From assembly GCA_027946365.1 (NCBI GenBank), contig JAPEUQ010000001.1:2542001-2606000 (forward strand): a stretch of 64,000 bases of DNA, read 5' to 3'. The DNA comes from Kalmusia sp. IMI 367209 (Eukaryota; Ascomycota; Dothideomycetes; Pleosporales; Didymosphaeriaceae). The notes under the pieces are model-generated. The model ran no database searches and was not told the DNA's origin. It saw only the letters and a program-made list of their open reading frames with translations. Position numbers and translations under genes: made by a program. Shown here in pieces: positions 44,108-56,755 of the stretch (the first letter of the stretch is position 1; the number at the start of each line of letters is the position of its first letter).

Positions 44108-44891
44108 GGTGGTGGCGGTCGACGTGACTTCGCGGGAGCGGTGCCTGTGGAAGCCGGGTGTAGTGAATGTGTGTTGCGGGGCGGAGAGGGTAGATAGACT
44201 CGGTAATTTCCGAGGGTGAGGACAGCGACACCAAGTGTGTTGGAGAGGAGCGCACGAGGTTGACGGTGGGATGTTGTTTGGGTGCGGCAACAGCTCTCCA
44301 TCACGTCCACGGCGATTCACGGAGGACGGTAGAACAGTGTGTCCGAGGTGCGCTAAAACGAATCAGGAAGAGGCGGTCGACAGGGGTGGTTCTTCCCATT
44401 CATGGATCCTGATTCCCCACCAGCCAACCTGGACGCGTTTGCAAACAACAACGCTGGAGTGAAGGCTCGCTGGTGCAGGATCTGGACATGTAAGTTGCAC
44501 ACATCACCGTTGCTCACGCATTTCAAGCATTTCAAGCATTTCTGTCTTTCCGAGAGCTTATCGCGGCTCTGCGCGAGTGACGGCAACCTTCCGGGAGCTT
44601 GCTGCAGCTCGATTCCTGGTATGGCTATGGATGGACGGCTGATGTACCACACAGTGTCATCTGTCCTGTTGCGCCGCTAGACCCCTCCAACCCTCGCTGC
44701 TAGGCACGTCGCCGCACCCTTTGTGCTATGCAGTCGCTGGCCTCGTCGTCCCCTCGCCGCAAACGCCGTGTCGTAGCGTCGTGAGCTGTCCGTGTACGCC
44801 AACAGCAGCAGCCGGCCAAGTCGCGCTTCCCGCGCCCGTTTACACCATCCACACTCACTCCGCTGCACTCGTGTGAGTTGTATTAGTCGCC
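44108..44891. promoter_or_regulatory. Divergent promoter (RPT6 / Vnx1-like gene)
   Basis: 784 nt between head-to-head housekeeping genes. Three tandem atttcaagc-type units lie near 44519-44541. No known proteasome control element was recognised. Confidence 0.5.
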
Positions 44892-47800
44892 ATGGCGGAC
44901 GGGGCGCAACCATCCACGGATGGGAAAAGCAACCCTCCGTCTGCTACCATATCTCGGCGAACCTCCGACTTTGATACCAGCTCTGTCTCGACGAGCCAGC
45001 ACACTATTGGCACCGGCTCGGAGGCTGCGCGTAGGCGGCCGCAGATATCCCAATCCCAGACGGCAGGATATGGTAACGAATCTATGCCGCTCTCCCGAAG
45101 TCTAGTAGGAACTGACAGTGCAGGGTCCATAACCTCTTCTATCGAGCGCCGACAAGCACAACAAAACCCCAGTGGCCCCAGCCAACCAAAACCGAAGAAG
45201 CCCTCAATGAGTCGGCGTGCAACCTCGGTCAGGCTTCCTTCCAAGGGCCAGGAGTTCTCCGTCGACGATGCCTTGGATGAAGTGAGCCATGACCTCACCG
45301 AACAGCAAAAGCAGCAACAGCAACAGAAACAGGTGCGACAGGGTCAGACCCTGCGTAGAAAGCCATCTACGGTGCGAAGGCGGACTGCAGCGCAACCTCC
45401 AGGCCTTGCGACTGTCAGCTCGTTCCAGGACGACAGTATAGAACAACAAGGCGCCGGTGCACCCACCGAGGCAGACGTGCAACCCACGTCCTCGGGCGAA
45501 GAGACGCTGAGGGCTGACGATGATAGTGGCAACGGTGCCGAGGATGAGGATGAGGACGGAGACATTAGCGATGCGGAAAGCTTCACGCTCAAGGATAGGC
45601 AGGAAGCCATCAATGTCACGCATCCCTTTGGTATCAGGATTTGGAAGCCTGCTCTATACAAGAAAGACCGATCTGTGCAGCGGAATGCAGAAGGAGATAT
45701 CCACTCAGCACCTGGTTATCACGTTAGCAAATGGCTGGTCTTGTTTAACATTGCTTGGACCCTCGTCTTTGGATGGTGGCTTGCACTCGTTGCCGCTACA
45801 GGAGGTCTACTTTGCGCGCTACTTTGGTTCGCCGACAGCTGTCAGGAATATTCACTGCTACTGTTTCACCTCGCCGCATATCTGTTCTATCCATTCGGCA
45901 AGTACGTTAAGCTGCTTCAAGATGAGGCATATGCCGAAGAGGACGAGGGTGAAGGTCGAAGCATCAGCGAATATGAGCAATGGCAGAGCGGTGACATAGA
46001 AGAAGGACGCTTATTCTTTGGTCCAAGTGAAGGCATGGGCTCTCTGATTGGAAGACGGAGGAACAGTGTCGACTCTACCGACGAGACGACCAGCTTGCTT
46101 GGACGTGAAGGCCGCGCTAGCCTGAACCATACCGATACTGCACGAACCAAAAGGAGACTCTTTGGTCGTGGAAAGTGGAATGTCGGCCGAGTCATCTTCT
46201 TCGTCTTCTTCTACGGCATTTTCTCACCTGCACTTTTTGTCGTATCTGGTCTTTGCTGGTTCTTTGTGTTTACAATCCCAATGGGCAAAGTCACGCTACT
46301 GCTATTCGATCATCTCCGCCGACACCCGCTTGCGCTCTCGTTCCACTCAGATAGTGGCAATGTAAGACGACCCGGCGAATCGTCCTCTATCCTTTTATGC
46401 ACTTATCGTGCCGTGGGGATCAAATACTGGAAGTATACTATCGACGGCACCAACATCTTCCTCATCAACCTACTAGGTCTAGTGGCGTTTGTTATCTTCG
46501 ACTATTGGGTGTTGGACGTTGCTCTCGGGCTCAAGATTTCTCTAACGGACCAGTTCTTCGTCTTCACCATGGCCTTATTCTCCATCATTCCGTTGGCCTA
46601 CTTTATCGGACAGGCCGTTGCCTCGATCTCTGCCCAGTCTTCTATGGGAGTAGGTGCTACAATAAACGCTTTCTTCTCAACTGTCGTAGAAGTTTTTCTC
46701 TACTGCGTTGCACTAAATGAAGGTAAAGCGCGGCTTGTCGAAGGAAGTATTATTGGCAGCATATTTGCCGGTATACTATTTCTTCCCGGCTTGTCTATGT
46801 GCTTTGGCGCCCTCAAGAGGAAGACCCAGCGATTCAACGTCAAATCTGCTGGAGTCACATCTACCATGCTCCTATTTGCCGTCATTGCTGCTTTCGGTCC
46901 AACGCTGTTTTATCAAATCTATGGGAGCCACGAGCTGATATGCGCACAATGTATACGCGTTCACCACGGCGAGGATAGGGAACGAGATTGTAGGAGATGC
47001 TACTATTCACAGGCGCCGGCTGTGGATGACCGCTTCTACCACGATGCTGTCAAACCCTATATCTGGTTTGCAGCAGCACTTCTCTTCCTTTCCTATGTTA
47101 TTGGATTGTTGTTCACGCTAAGGACGCATGCTGCTACAATCTGGAGCACCGAGCCTGACGAGAAGAAGGCAGCAGACCTGTCAGCCAGTCAACTCAGCCA
47201 TAGTGGTCACTTTGAGTTTCCCAACACGCTCAGCAGACAAGCAACCAGCAACTCAGTAGCACGTGCTGACATCAGAAACAGCCAGTTGTATAAGCGCATT
47301 GTTGGTCAAACTCTTCAGCAAGTGGGATATGGGACAGAAGATGAAAGTGTGGCATCAGGACAACCAGTCTCACGATCCGACGGCCAGACACCACACGTGG
47401 TTCCCCCTAAGGACCGCGAGGAACGATCTGTCTCATCCAACTTCCATCTCGAGAGTCTATCAGAACAGGATAACCAGTCTTTGGTACGACAGATCACTGA
47501 AATTGCAGCACATACCACAGCCCTAGCGACGCGAGATGTTGTGAAGGCGCCTCGCAAAGCTGCCCAAATGGTTCAAGCGGCAGTAAAGGGTAGCGCTGAT
47601 AGACCACATCACCACAGAACTGGGACATTTGAGGGACACGAGGAACCTGCTGTAGTCCATGCGGCGGGTGGGCACGATGCCCCCAATTGGAGCCGCACGA
47701 AGAGTTCTGCCATCCTACTTACCGCAACGCTTGCGTATGCTGTCATCGCTGAGATCCTTGTCAACACGGTCGACGTAGTCCTTGAGGGCTCAAACATTGA

Positions 47801-48402
47801 CGAGAAATTTTTGGGCATTACACTGTTTGCACTGGTGCCCAACACGACTGAATTTCTGGTGAGCATGTCATCATTTATCTAATTGCTAGAGATTGCTAAC
47901 AGCAATGCAGAATGCTATTTCGTTCGCTATGAATGGCAACATTGCACTTTCCATGGAGATCGGTTCGGCCTACGCCCTGCAAGTGCTTCTGTTGCAAATC
48001 CCAGCCCTTGTCTTCTACAGCGCGTTCCACAATCGCGGTATCCCCCCCATGAACGTGGTGGATTCAACCTTCAGTAAGTGGATGAATATTTTTCCTTGTC
48101 ATTCACGAAGCATGCTGATGCAACTTGTAGCCTTGATCTTTCCTCAATGGGACATGGTCACTGTTATTCTATGCGTTTTTCTCCTCTCGTACATGTATGG
48201 GGAAGGGAAGAGCAACTACTTTAAAGGCTCTATCCTGATCCTTTCCTACTTCGTGGTCATTGTCGGCTTCTTCTTGTCTGGTTTCAACGATTTCGACAGG
48301 ATGGGGGTCGACCCCGACGATACATTAGCACTAGGTGGGTCGCAAGTCCAGTCGATGAAATTTACGACCATTGGACGCGGGCGAGGCGGACAGGCTTACT
48401 AA
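44892..48402 (+). CDS. VNX1: Vnx1-like vacuolar cation/H+ exchanger (CAX family)
   Basis: Exons 44892-47858, 47911-48073 and 48131-48402 give 1133 aa. The long N-terminal cytosolic region is Ser/Gln-rich with a polyglutamine-like patch (QQKQQQQQKQ) and an acidic stretch (EDEDEDGDISDAESF). It is followed by at least a dozen membrane segments. The two exchanger repeats carry MGVGATINAFFSTVVEVFLY and VPNTTEFLNAISFAMNGNIA, where the acidic residues bind the cation. A cytosolic loop of about 190 residues separates the halves. Yeast Vnx1 exchanges Na+/K+ for H+ at the vacuole or endosome. Intron 48074-48130 is 57 nt, in frame and stop-free, so an unspliced reading inserts 19 residues between STF and TLIFPQWD. 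Exact ion specificity is not evident. Confidence 0.93.
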
Positions 48403-49642
48403 GCAGCGAGACATTAGGCCGGTCTCCAATCTGTTGTCGAGATGCATCGGTTTGATCATAATAGATGGAGGAGGCAGATCAAGTTGTAACCTGCTTGCAG
48501 GTGGTTAATATTTCTCTTGTGTGGCATTTCCCTGGACAGGCTGGGCGGGAATGGCATTTGGAAGCGCATTAGCACAGGCGTTCGGGAGTCTGATATTTCA
48601 TCCCAGAGGCATTCGTCAAGGAGGCAATCTCAAAAGGTTCAGGTCGACTGTATTGGCTTTGAAAATGTGTGGGCGCAAGTCGCTCGTGACCGCTTAATTG
48701 CTTTTGCCGCAATCTGCAAGGATGAATCTTGACTTTGCTTCGGCCTCAACAGGGCTGGCGCTTGTACGAGCAGGTTTCACACGAGGACATCAATGTAAAT
48801 GATGACGACGCTGCCTAGTATGATATGGAATCCCTATTGTCAGGAAACGTCAATCCCACACGCGCCAGCGCAAAGGTGTCTCGGCGCTTCGTAGATCCGA
48901 GACGCCCGTTTGAGATTTGTGTTATTGTGCAGGAGAGAGTGGATGCAAGGGCACAGCCACCCATGATGTGGAATCAATCAGCTGCCACTGCGAAGCGTGG
49001 AAGAGCGCGGAAGCCATTGTAAACGACAGGTCAAATGGGAAGCTGCGGAGGTTCTCACTGTAGGACGAGAGACTCGGCGGGATTTGGAGAGGGGTGGAGG
49101 CGGTGCAAACACGGATGCTGGAAGCTTGCGGGTTTCAGGCTCTGGCGTCGCATAGCGATGAAATCGTCCGTGTCATACAGCACAGCGGTTCGCTCAGCGA
49201 AGAATTGCAAATAACAGCGAGAAGGATTGGAGAGCAGGGCACGGCGACCTTTTAGCACGCATCATCGGCAGATGCACCGGCGATCCTTGCTTGTCGTGCA
49301 TGCGCCGCGCCTCCGACTATCTTGCCGCGTTGGACCGGGGACTACATACCCGCTTGCTTCCTGACTTCCTCTCTGTCTTCCGTGGAACTTGGTCGGCGTT
49401 CTTTCTTTCGAATCGCTAACGAGTGAGTGTATGTGAGCGGCGCGTTGGGAGCATACAAATGTTGGCTTGAGTCGTGAGCTGAACCTGGAGAGCTGAAGAC
49501 GGGCCGTACCCCGCGTGTTCGTTCCCGTGGAGGATATCGGGAGAATTGGCAGTTGGCGGGCACGACGTACGACGACCGGCAACTGCACGACCGACGACCG
49601 GTGAAGGCGATCCTGGTGATTGGAGAGACGCGCGAGGACAAG
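48403..49642. other. Intergenic region upstream of the PA-TM-RING gene
   Basis: 1.24 kb without a supported gene or RNA. The region before 49643 is open in frame but has no upstream ATG. Confidence 0.55.
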
Positions 49643-51395
49643 ATGGTGGGGCGACGTGTACAGCGACCGTTGTGGCGGCTAGCTTGTGCGCTCTTCGCAA
49701 CAGTGGCCAGCGCGGGTATCGCGCCCTCGAACACATCGACAGGAATCGATTATGGTGGGACCATCAATCTGCAGGAGCAAGAGAGTAGCACTGCGAAGAA
49801 CATCACCACACTGGTACCGTTGACCACCGAGGCGACGATACGAAACGTCAGTATACATGGCCCGCGTCTTGTAGAACAATGGCTAACGCGCCCACCAGCT
49901 GAACGGCGAGCTCTATCTCACAAACGACAATAACTACGGTCTCATCTCAGGGGGCGACCTCGCCTTTATCAGCTGTGACGCCCAAGACTACCCCGGCAAT
50001 CTCCAAGCAGACAACATCTTCCAATCCGTGTACGACAGCGATAAGCCCTCAGGCGCCATTCTGTTCAGCACCGAGTCCAACTACTGCAACTATACAGGCA
50101 ACGATGCCTCGATAAAGCAGTTCCCCATATACTCGATGACCAGCAAAGCTGCCTCACAGAACATGAAGGATACTCTGATGCAGCAGAGCGCTAGCACTAA
50201 GTTCTTTGCACGCGTGACCACCAACGGAACTGCTGATGGCAGCCAGCAGGATCAGAGCCAGGGGAGTAACACCCAGCAGCAGAACCCGTTGGGCCCAAGC
50301 CCTTCAACCGCCGTGGCTATGATCATCCTGTACAGTATCACGGGTGTTATCACGGCGCTATTTTTGGTCATTATAGTGACAGGAGCAGTGCGAGCTCATC
50401 GGCATCCCGATCGATACGGACCGCGGGACGTTATGGGACGACCCAGACAGAGCAGAGCGAGGGGCCTGGGGATGGCTATACTGGATACGATTCCAATTGT
50501 CAAGTTTGGAGAGAGGGAGCAGCCAAAACCGGCGGATGTGGAGTTGGGATCTACTTCTGAGGCTAGGGACGTTACTGCCGCAGATGCAGACACTACAGCG
50601 GCAGCGACAGAAACACGGAATGATGCTACGACCGAGGTGCCCCGCGAAATCGGGACCGAACATGCAGAGGGACTGGACTCTGGAATCGCTCCTGCACAAC
50701 CTGTTGCAGGAGCGGCTGTCACGCAGGCAAATTCTTCGGCGGATGAGGGACTCGGATGCTCAATTTGCACCGACGATTTTGAGAAGGGCCAGGATATCCG
50801 TGTGTTGCCTTGCAACCATAAATTCCATCCTGAGTGCGTCGATCCATGGCTCCTCAACGTATCAGGGACGTGTCCTTTATGGTGAGTCTTCTCCAGCCAT
50901 GGCATTAAAGTGTAAAGTCTAATCCAATATAGTCGCGTCGACCTCCGCCCTGTCACGTCCCACACATCCACCGAATCCCACTCCGAAGATCCCGATGCCT
51001 TAGCCCCACCCCTCCAGTCTGACACGGATGCTTCCCACCGCCGCCATTCTACACTTCGCGACATTCTCTCCTTCCGCTCGCGGCCTAACGCTTCAGCTGA
51101 CGAGCGGATATCCGCTCTAAGAAGATTGCGCGAGCAGAGGCGTAATCAGAGCGGGGAGATGGTAGTGGGCAGCGCGAACACGAGCAGTGACGACGTCGCG
51201 CGAGATAGAAGGAATAAGAGGATGAGTGTCAGGCTGAGCGATGTGTTCAGTGGGCGGAGAAGAGGCGGGAGGGAAGACAGCCCTGAGATGAGCGGGCCGT
51301 CGAGCAGTCAGTCGCCACGGAGAGATGAATCACCGAGGCCTGACGGCAGCAGTACTTCACCTGAAGCATCGAATAATCAGAATTCGAGGACTTAG
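49643..51395 (+). CDS. PA-TM-RING E3 ubiquitin ligase (RNF13/GRAIL-like)
   Basis: Exons 49643-49846, 49899-50881 and 50933-51395 give 549 aa. From ATG 49643 a signal peptide is clear (PLWRLACALFATVASAG). A lumenal protease-associated-like region follows (AFISCDAQDYPGN, GAILFSTESNYCNYTG), then a single membrane helix (AMIILYSITGVITALFLVII). The RING-H2 finger is CSICTDDFEKGQDIRVLPC, then HKFHPEC and CPLC. The second intron splits the last zinc-binding Cys codon of CPLC (TG|T). The tail is Ser/Arg-rich. The first intron uses donor gtcagt. Family members sit in endosome/vacuole or Golgi membranes and ubiquitylate membrane proteins. No specific substrate can be named. Confidence 0.92.
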
Positions 51396-51952
51396 ATCCT
51401 TCTCCTTGAGGATCAGCGCATCGCAAAACTCCAGCACTTACTAGTGCTTTGTTTTTTTTTCTTGTTACGGGCGTTGTAGTGGGTTCTGGGTGGGAGCGTG
51501 CTTTTAGATACCGTCCTTTGGAAAGCATTGTTTGGCGTTTAGGGCAGCTACTAAGACGGCATTGGATTCGGCGAGCGGACTCTGCACTTTGGATATGGGT
51601 GGGTTCTGACCGTCGATGATGACAGTGATGAACCTGTGTGTTGGTATGATTTTGGAAACTGATATCTTTTTGGGTCAATGTGCTGGATACGATAGTAGAA
51701 ATTGTACATATCCTTACTCAGTGCACTCATCTACTTTATCGACATTTGATTGGCTGGAAGGTACACTTTCGCGTATTGTATAGTTCGTCCCGCACAGTGT
51801 GGGATGCCAAGGGTGAAGGTGGTTTTCGTTGCTGTGGCGACCAGCATCAGCGCCTGTAAACAAACTAGCCTCGCGCTTCACCCCAACTCAATCGCGCGGC
51901 GGTACACTATCCCCAAGCTACGCAATAATCCCGTCTCCATCACTCCGCAAAA
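51396..51952. other. Intergenic region before the kinesin gene
   Basis: A T9 run near 51452-51460 follows the RING gene. Nothing else recognised. Confidence 0.55.
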
Positions 51953-54255
51953 ATGGCTATGGAACCTCCACCCCGACCGTCGAGCTCGCTCTTCGATGTC
52001 TACTTGCGACTGCGCCCATCCAACTCGGCCAATGTGCGGTTTCTCACCGTCGAAGACGGCGAGGGTAGCCACCCCACCCACATCACAATCAAACCGCCTA
52101 CCGATGACAAGCGGAAGAGGGCTGTCGAGCGCTTTGCATTCACACAAGTTTTCGAGGAGGATGCGCGGCAGTTGGAGTTATTCAAAGGCATTGGCGTGGT
52201 GCCCATGATCGAGGGCGTTCTGGGTGCAAAGGGACATCATGGACGCGATGGGCTGCTTGCGACGCTGGGCGTTACCGGCTCTGGCAAGGTAGGATGGCTT
52301 GAACACCTTTGCGCGGGATCCGCATGCTGAACATGGCACAGAGTCATACCATTCTCGGAACCAAATCGCAGCGCGGCCTTACACAGATGGCACTCGAGGT
52401 GCTCTTTCAAAGTACCGGAGACCAGCTGGTGCAGTCTTTCTACGGCGCACCAGCCTTTACGTCTCTCGCGGCAGCAGACGTATCGGAAGCGCACATGTTC
52501 ACGGCAACAGCCTTCTTGGACTCGTTGTACAGCGACAATCAGTCTGAGCGCTTCCCTTCGAGGGCGCAGACACCAATGCCTGTTAGTACCTACTTTACTC
52601 ATCTCTTACTATCTGGATCTAATTTTCCTTGTCATCGCCTTGTCATCTCTCTTCTGGCCACGTCTTGTATCCAATCCTTCAACCTAGTTTCCACAGTCGT
52701 CCCAGTGCGGGCATACATTCAATACGCCCCGTGACTGGAGCTCTCTCCAGCATAAGCCGAAGTGTTCCGAGCACAAGCTTACCAGATAAAAAGGACTGCA
52801 GCTCTTTCATCACAAATGGTGGGTCGCGTTCGAACAAGATACCCAGGCCATCTACTATGCCACAAACACCAAGCGTTCATGAGATCCACCTACCTGTTGA
52901 TGATCGTGCTGAATACGCCATCGTCATCTCCATGTATGAAGTCTACAACGACCGAATCTTCGACCTCCTTAGCGGCAATGCAACCAAGAGCAAGCACCCG
53001 AACCTAAAGCGACGAGCCCTGCTCTTCAAAAGCACGGAACAGAGCCCGGATCGCAAGGTGGTGGCTGGCCTCACCAAGATCATTTGCGGAAGCTTCGAAG
53101 AGGCGCTCATGGTCCTCGAGACGGGCTTGATGGAGCGCAAGGTAGCTGGTACTGGAAGTAACGCCGTCAGCTCCCGGAGTCATGGTTTCTTCTGCGTCGA
53201 GGTCAAGAAGCGAGACATGCAGCGTAAAGGCCCCTGGTCAAGCAGCACGCTCACCATTGTTGACCTCGCTGGGTCTGAGCGTGCTCGAAACGCAAAGACC
53301 GCTGGCGAGACGTTGGCAGAAGCAGGCAAGATCAACGAGTCTCTCATGTATCTCGGTCAATGCATGCAGATGCAGTCTGACAACCAGGGCGGCTCAAAGG
53401 TATATACCCTCAATTCTTCTCTCGCTACTATCTGTTAACCTCTCACAGAACATCGTTCCTTTCCGACAATGCAAACTCACTGAGCTTCTCTTCTCTAACT
53501 CGTTCCCGTCCTCCAGCCGCGCCACACACTACCATCACCCTCAAAAGTCCGTCATGGTCGTCACGGCCGACCCGAAAGGCGACTTCAATGCAACCTCACA
53601 GATCCTCCGCTACTCCGCCTTGGCCCGCGAAGTCACCGTCCCTCGTATCCCCTCCACAACGTCTACTATCCTTGCCGGTGCACCTCTCAAATCCTCCACC
53701 ACCTCATCAGGGCGCACCACGCCCTCAGCCGTGCTCGAAGAACTCGAGGCCGCCAATGCCGAGATCGCCCGTCTCACCGCCGAAGTCGAGATCTTCGCCC
53801 TGCGGCTCGCAGAGGAGAGTGCGCGCAGGAAAGCAGCCGAGGCCAGCTGGCGCGCCGCAGAAGACCACATGCAAGACCTCGAGCAGGAGATCCGCGACGA
53901 GTGCTACGCCGAGATGGAGTCGGCCGTGGACGCCGAGCGTCGCCGCTGGCAGTCTGCGCTCGACAACGAGCAGGACAATCAGCAGGCGCACCTCGACTCC
54001 AAGATCGATGTCGTCATCAAGGCGACCAAGGCGCAGATGCGTGACGAAGTCAAGGTGTACGAGGATCCCGACCCGGAGCTGAGGGATCGGGTGGATGAGT
54101 TGGAGAGGGAGAACGAGGTGTTGAAGGCGAGATTGGAGGCCAAGGAGAGGGAGGGCCAGCAGAGGAGTGCGAGTCCGGTCAAGAAGATGCGGGTGTTGAA
54201 GGCAAAGAAGTGGGAGGATCCTGAAATGTCAATGCGGTTGGGAATGGATGATTAA
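51953..54255 (+). CDS. Kinesin motor protein (kinesin-6-like), one junction off frame by 1 nt
   Basis: Exons 51953-52288, 52342-52581, about 52697-53399 and 53449-54255. The motor domain fills the first two thirds: P-loop GVTGSGKSHTILG (interrupted by intron 1), AIVISMYEVYNDRIFDLL, switch I NAVSSRSHGFF, switch II TIVDLAGSERARNAKTAG, KINESLMYLGQC and IVPFRQCKLTELL. A coiled coil follows (EELEAANAEIARLTAEVE and onward) with a basic SPVKKMRVLKAKK tail. The inserts around residues 200-260 and the P-loop variant resemble kinesin-6 motors of spindle midzone function. The exon 2-exon 3 join (52581/52697) leaves the total one base too long, whichever nearby acceptor is used, so a further +1 error is likely in this area. 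About 694 aa if corrected. Confidence 0.87.
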
Positions 54256-54781
54256 TCGTATCGAGCCGGATCTACGTTTACGTGACACGATGGCATGGGC
54301 GGCGTTGGGCGGCGTTGTCCTTCTTAATGTCCTCTCTCGAGCTTTCTGAATTTCGATACATTCACGGGATCGTCTGTCCCTGTCCAAATTTGTCAGCACT
54401 CTGAACAATGTCGACGATGTCCATTGCTTCAGTCACATATGTGCTTGAGCCAAAGAGACGGAATAGCTTGCGTAGGGGAGGAATTCCCAATCGTTGGACT
54501 TGGTCCCTTCTTCATAAGTCGTGCAATGCTACCCTAGATATTTTCACCCCCACAACCCCAGCTGCCGCATAGTCCATTACTGCCGACGCAGCGTTCTTTG
54601 TATGTACTCCATCCCGAGCCGAGCTAGGCCAGAACCAAACGCCAATCTTCCGTTTCAAAATGGTAATCTATCCGAGAAGTGAAGTGCCGCCCTGATGCTT
54701 TTGCCTATGCCGTACGCTATGTATGTCTCAACAAAACACAGATCCAACACAGTGTGACCGGCTTCCCTCGGAGAAAGCCTA
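54256..54781. other. Convergent 3' region (kinesin / PRMT1)
   Basis: Both neighbours end here. Nothing else recognised. Confidence 0.55.
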
Positions 54782-56107
<1,326 letters not shown>

Positions 56108-56755
56108 GGTGGGGGGGAAAGAGATCTGCACGAGAAGGAGGGAAGAAGAGAAAGAGGGACAGAGGAAGGAGGGAGGCTGCCCACTCCTGCCACCACTGCG
56201 GTGGTTGCAAAGCGAAATTTTACGCACGGTCCACTCGGACCCAACCTCAACCATGGGTGCCCCGCTACACGCGAAAACCGTGCTAGGCCAACATCAGGTC
56301 CAAGTGCCCAAGTGCTTCATCCGCCCACTACGCCTCTCATGGGTTGCGAAAACGTTGTATTTCAACCATCTAAAGCGCAAACAGAATCCAATCGCTAATT
56401 ACAGACTGAGCAGATGCCAAACAGCAAGATACCACCCTACAAATCGACCTTTAGTCATACCGAGAGGGGTATATGGCTGCATTTTGCACACCTTCCTCCC
56501 TGCGAACAATCATTCAAGTCATGGTATCATAATCTTCGTTTCAAATTAGCCCTCCTTTGCGCAAAATGACCCAAAAAGAATGTGTCGTACGGTGCATCGC
56601 CTCATGCTACGATAGAGACTGCTACCTTGGCACCGTCGTCCCAGACAATTTTAGCAACTTTTTCAACAGTCGAACAGATTAGGAAATGGAAGGACGTGGC
56701 AAGCGTATGGTGGAGGTGGTCTTGTGTCTTTTGCGACCACAATCATACCCGTTGC
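56108..56755. other. Promoter of the PRMT1 gene and 3' side of the next minus-strand gene
   Basis: 56107-56177 is purine-rich on the plus strand (pyrimidine-rich leader of PRMT1) and contains a G8 run. No gene recognised. Confidence 0.55.
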
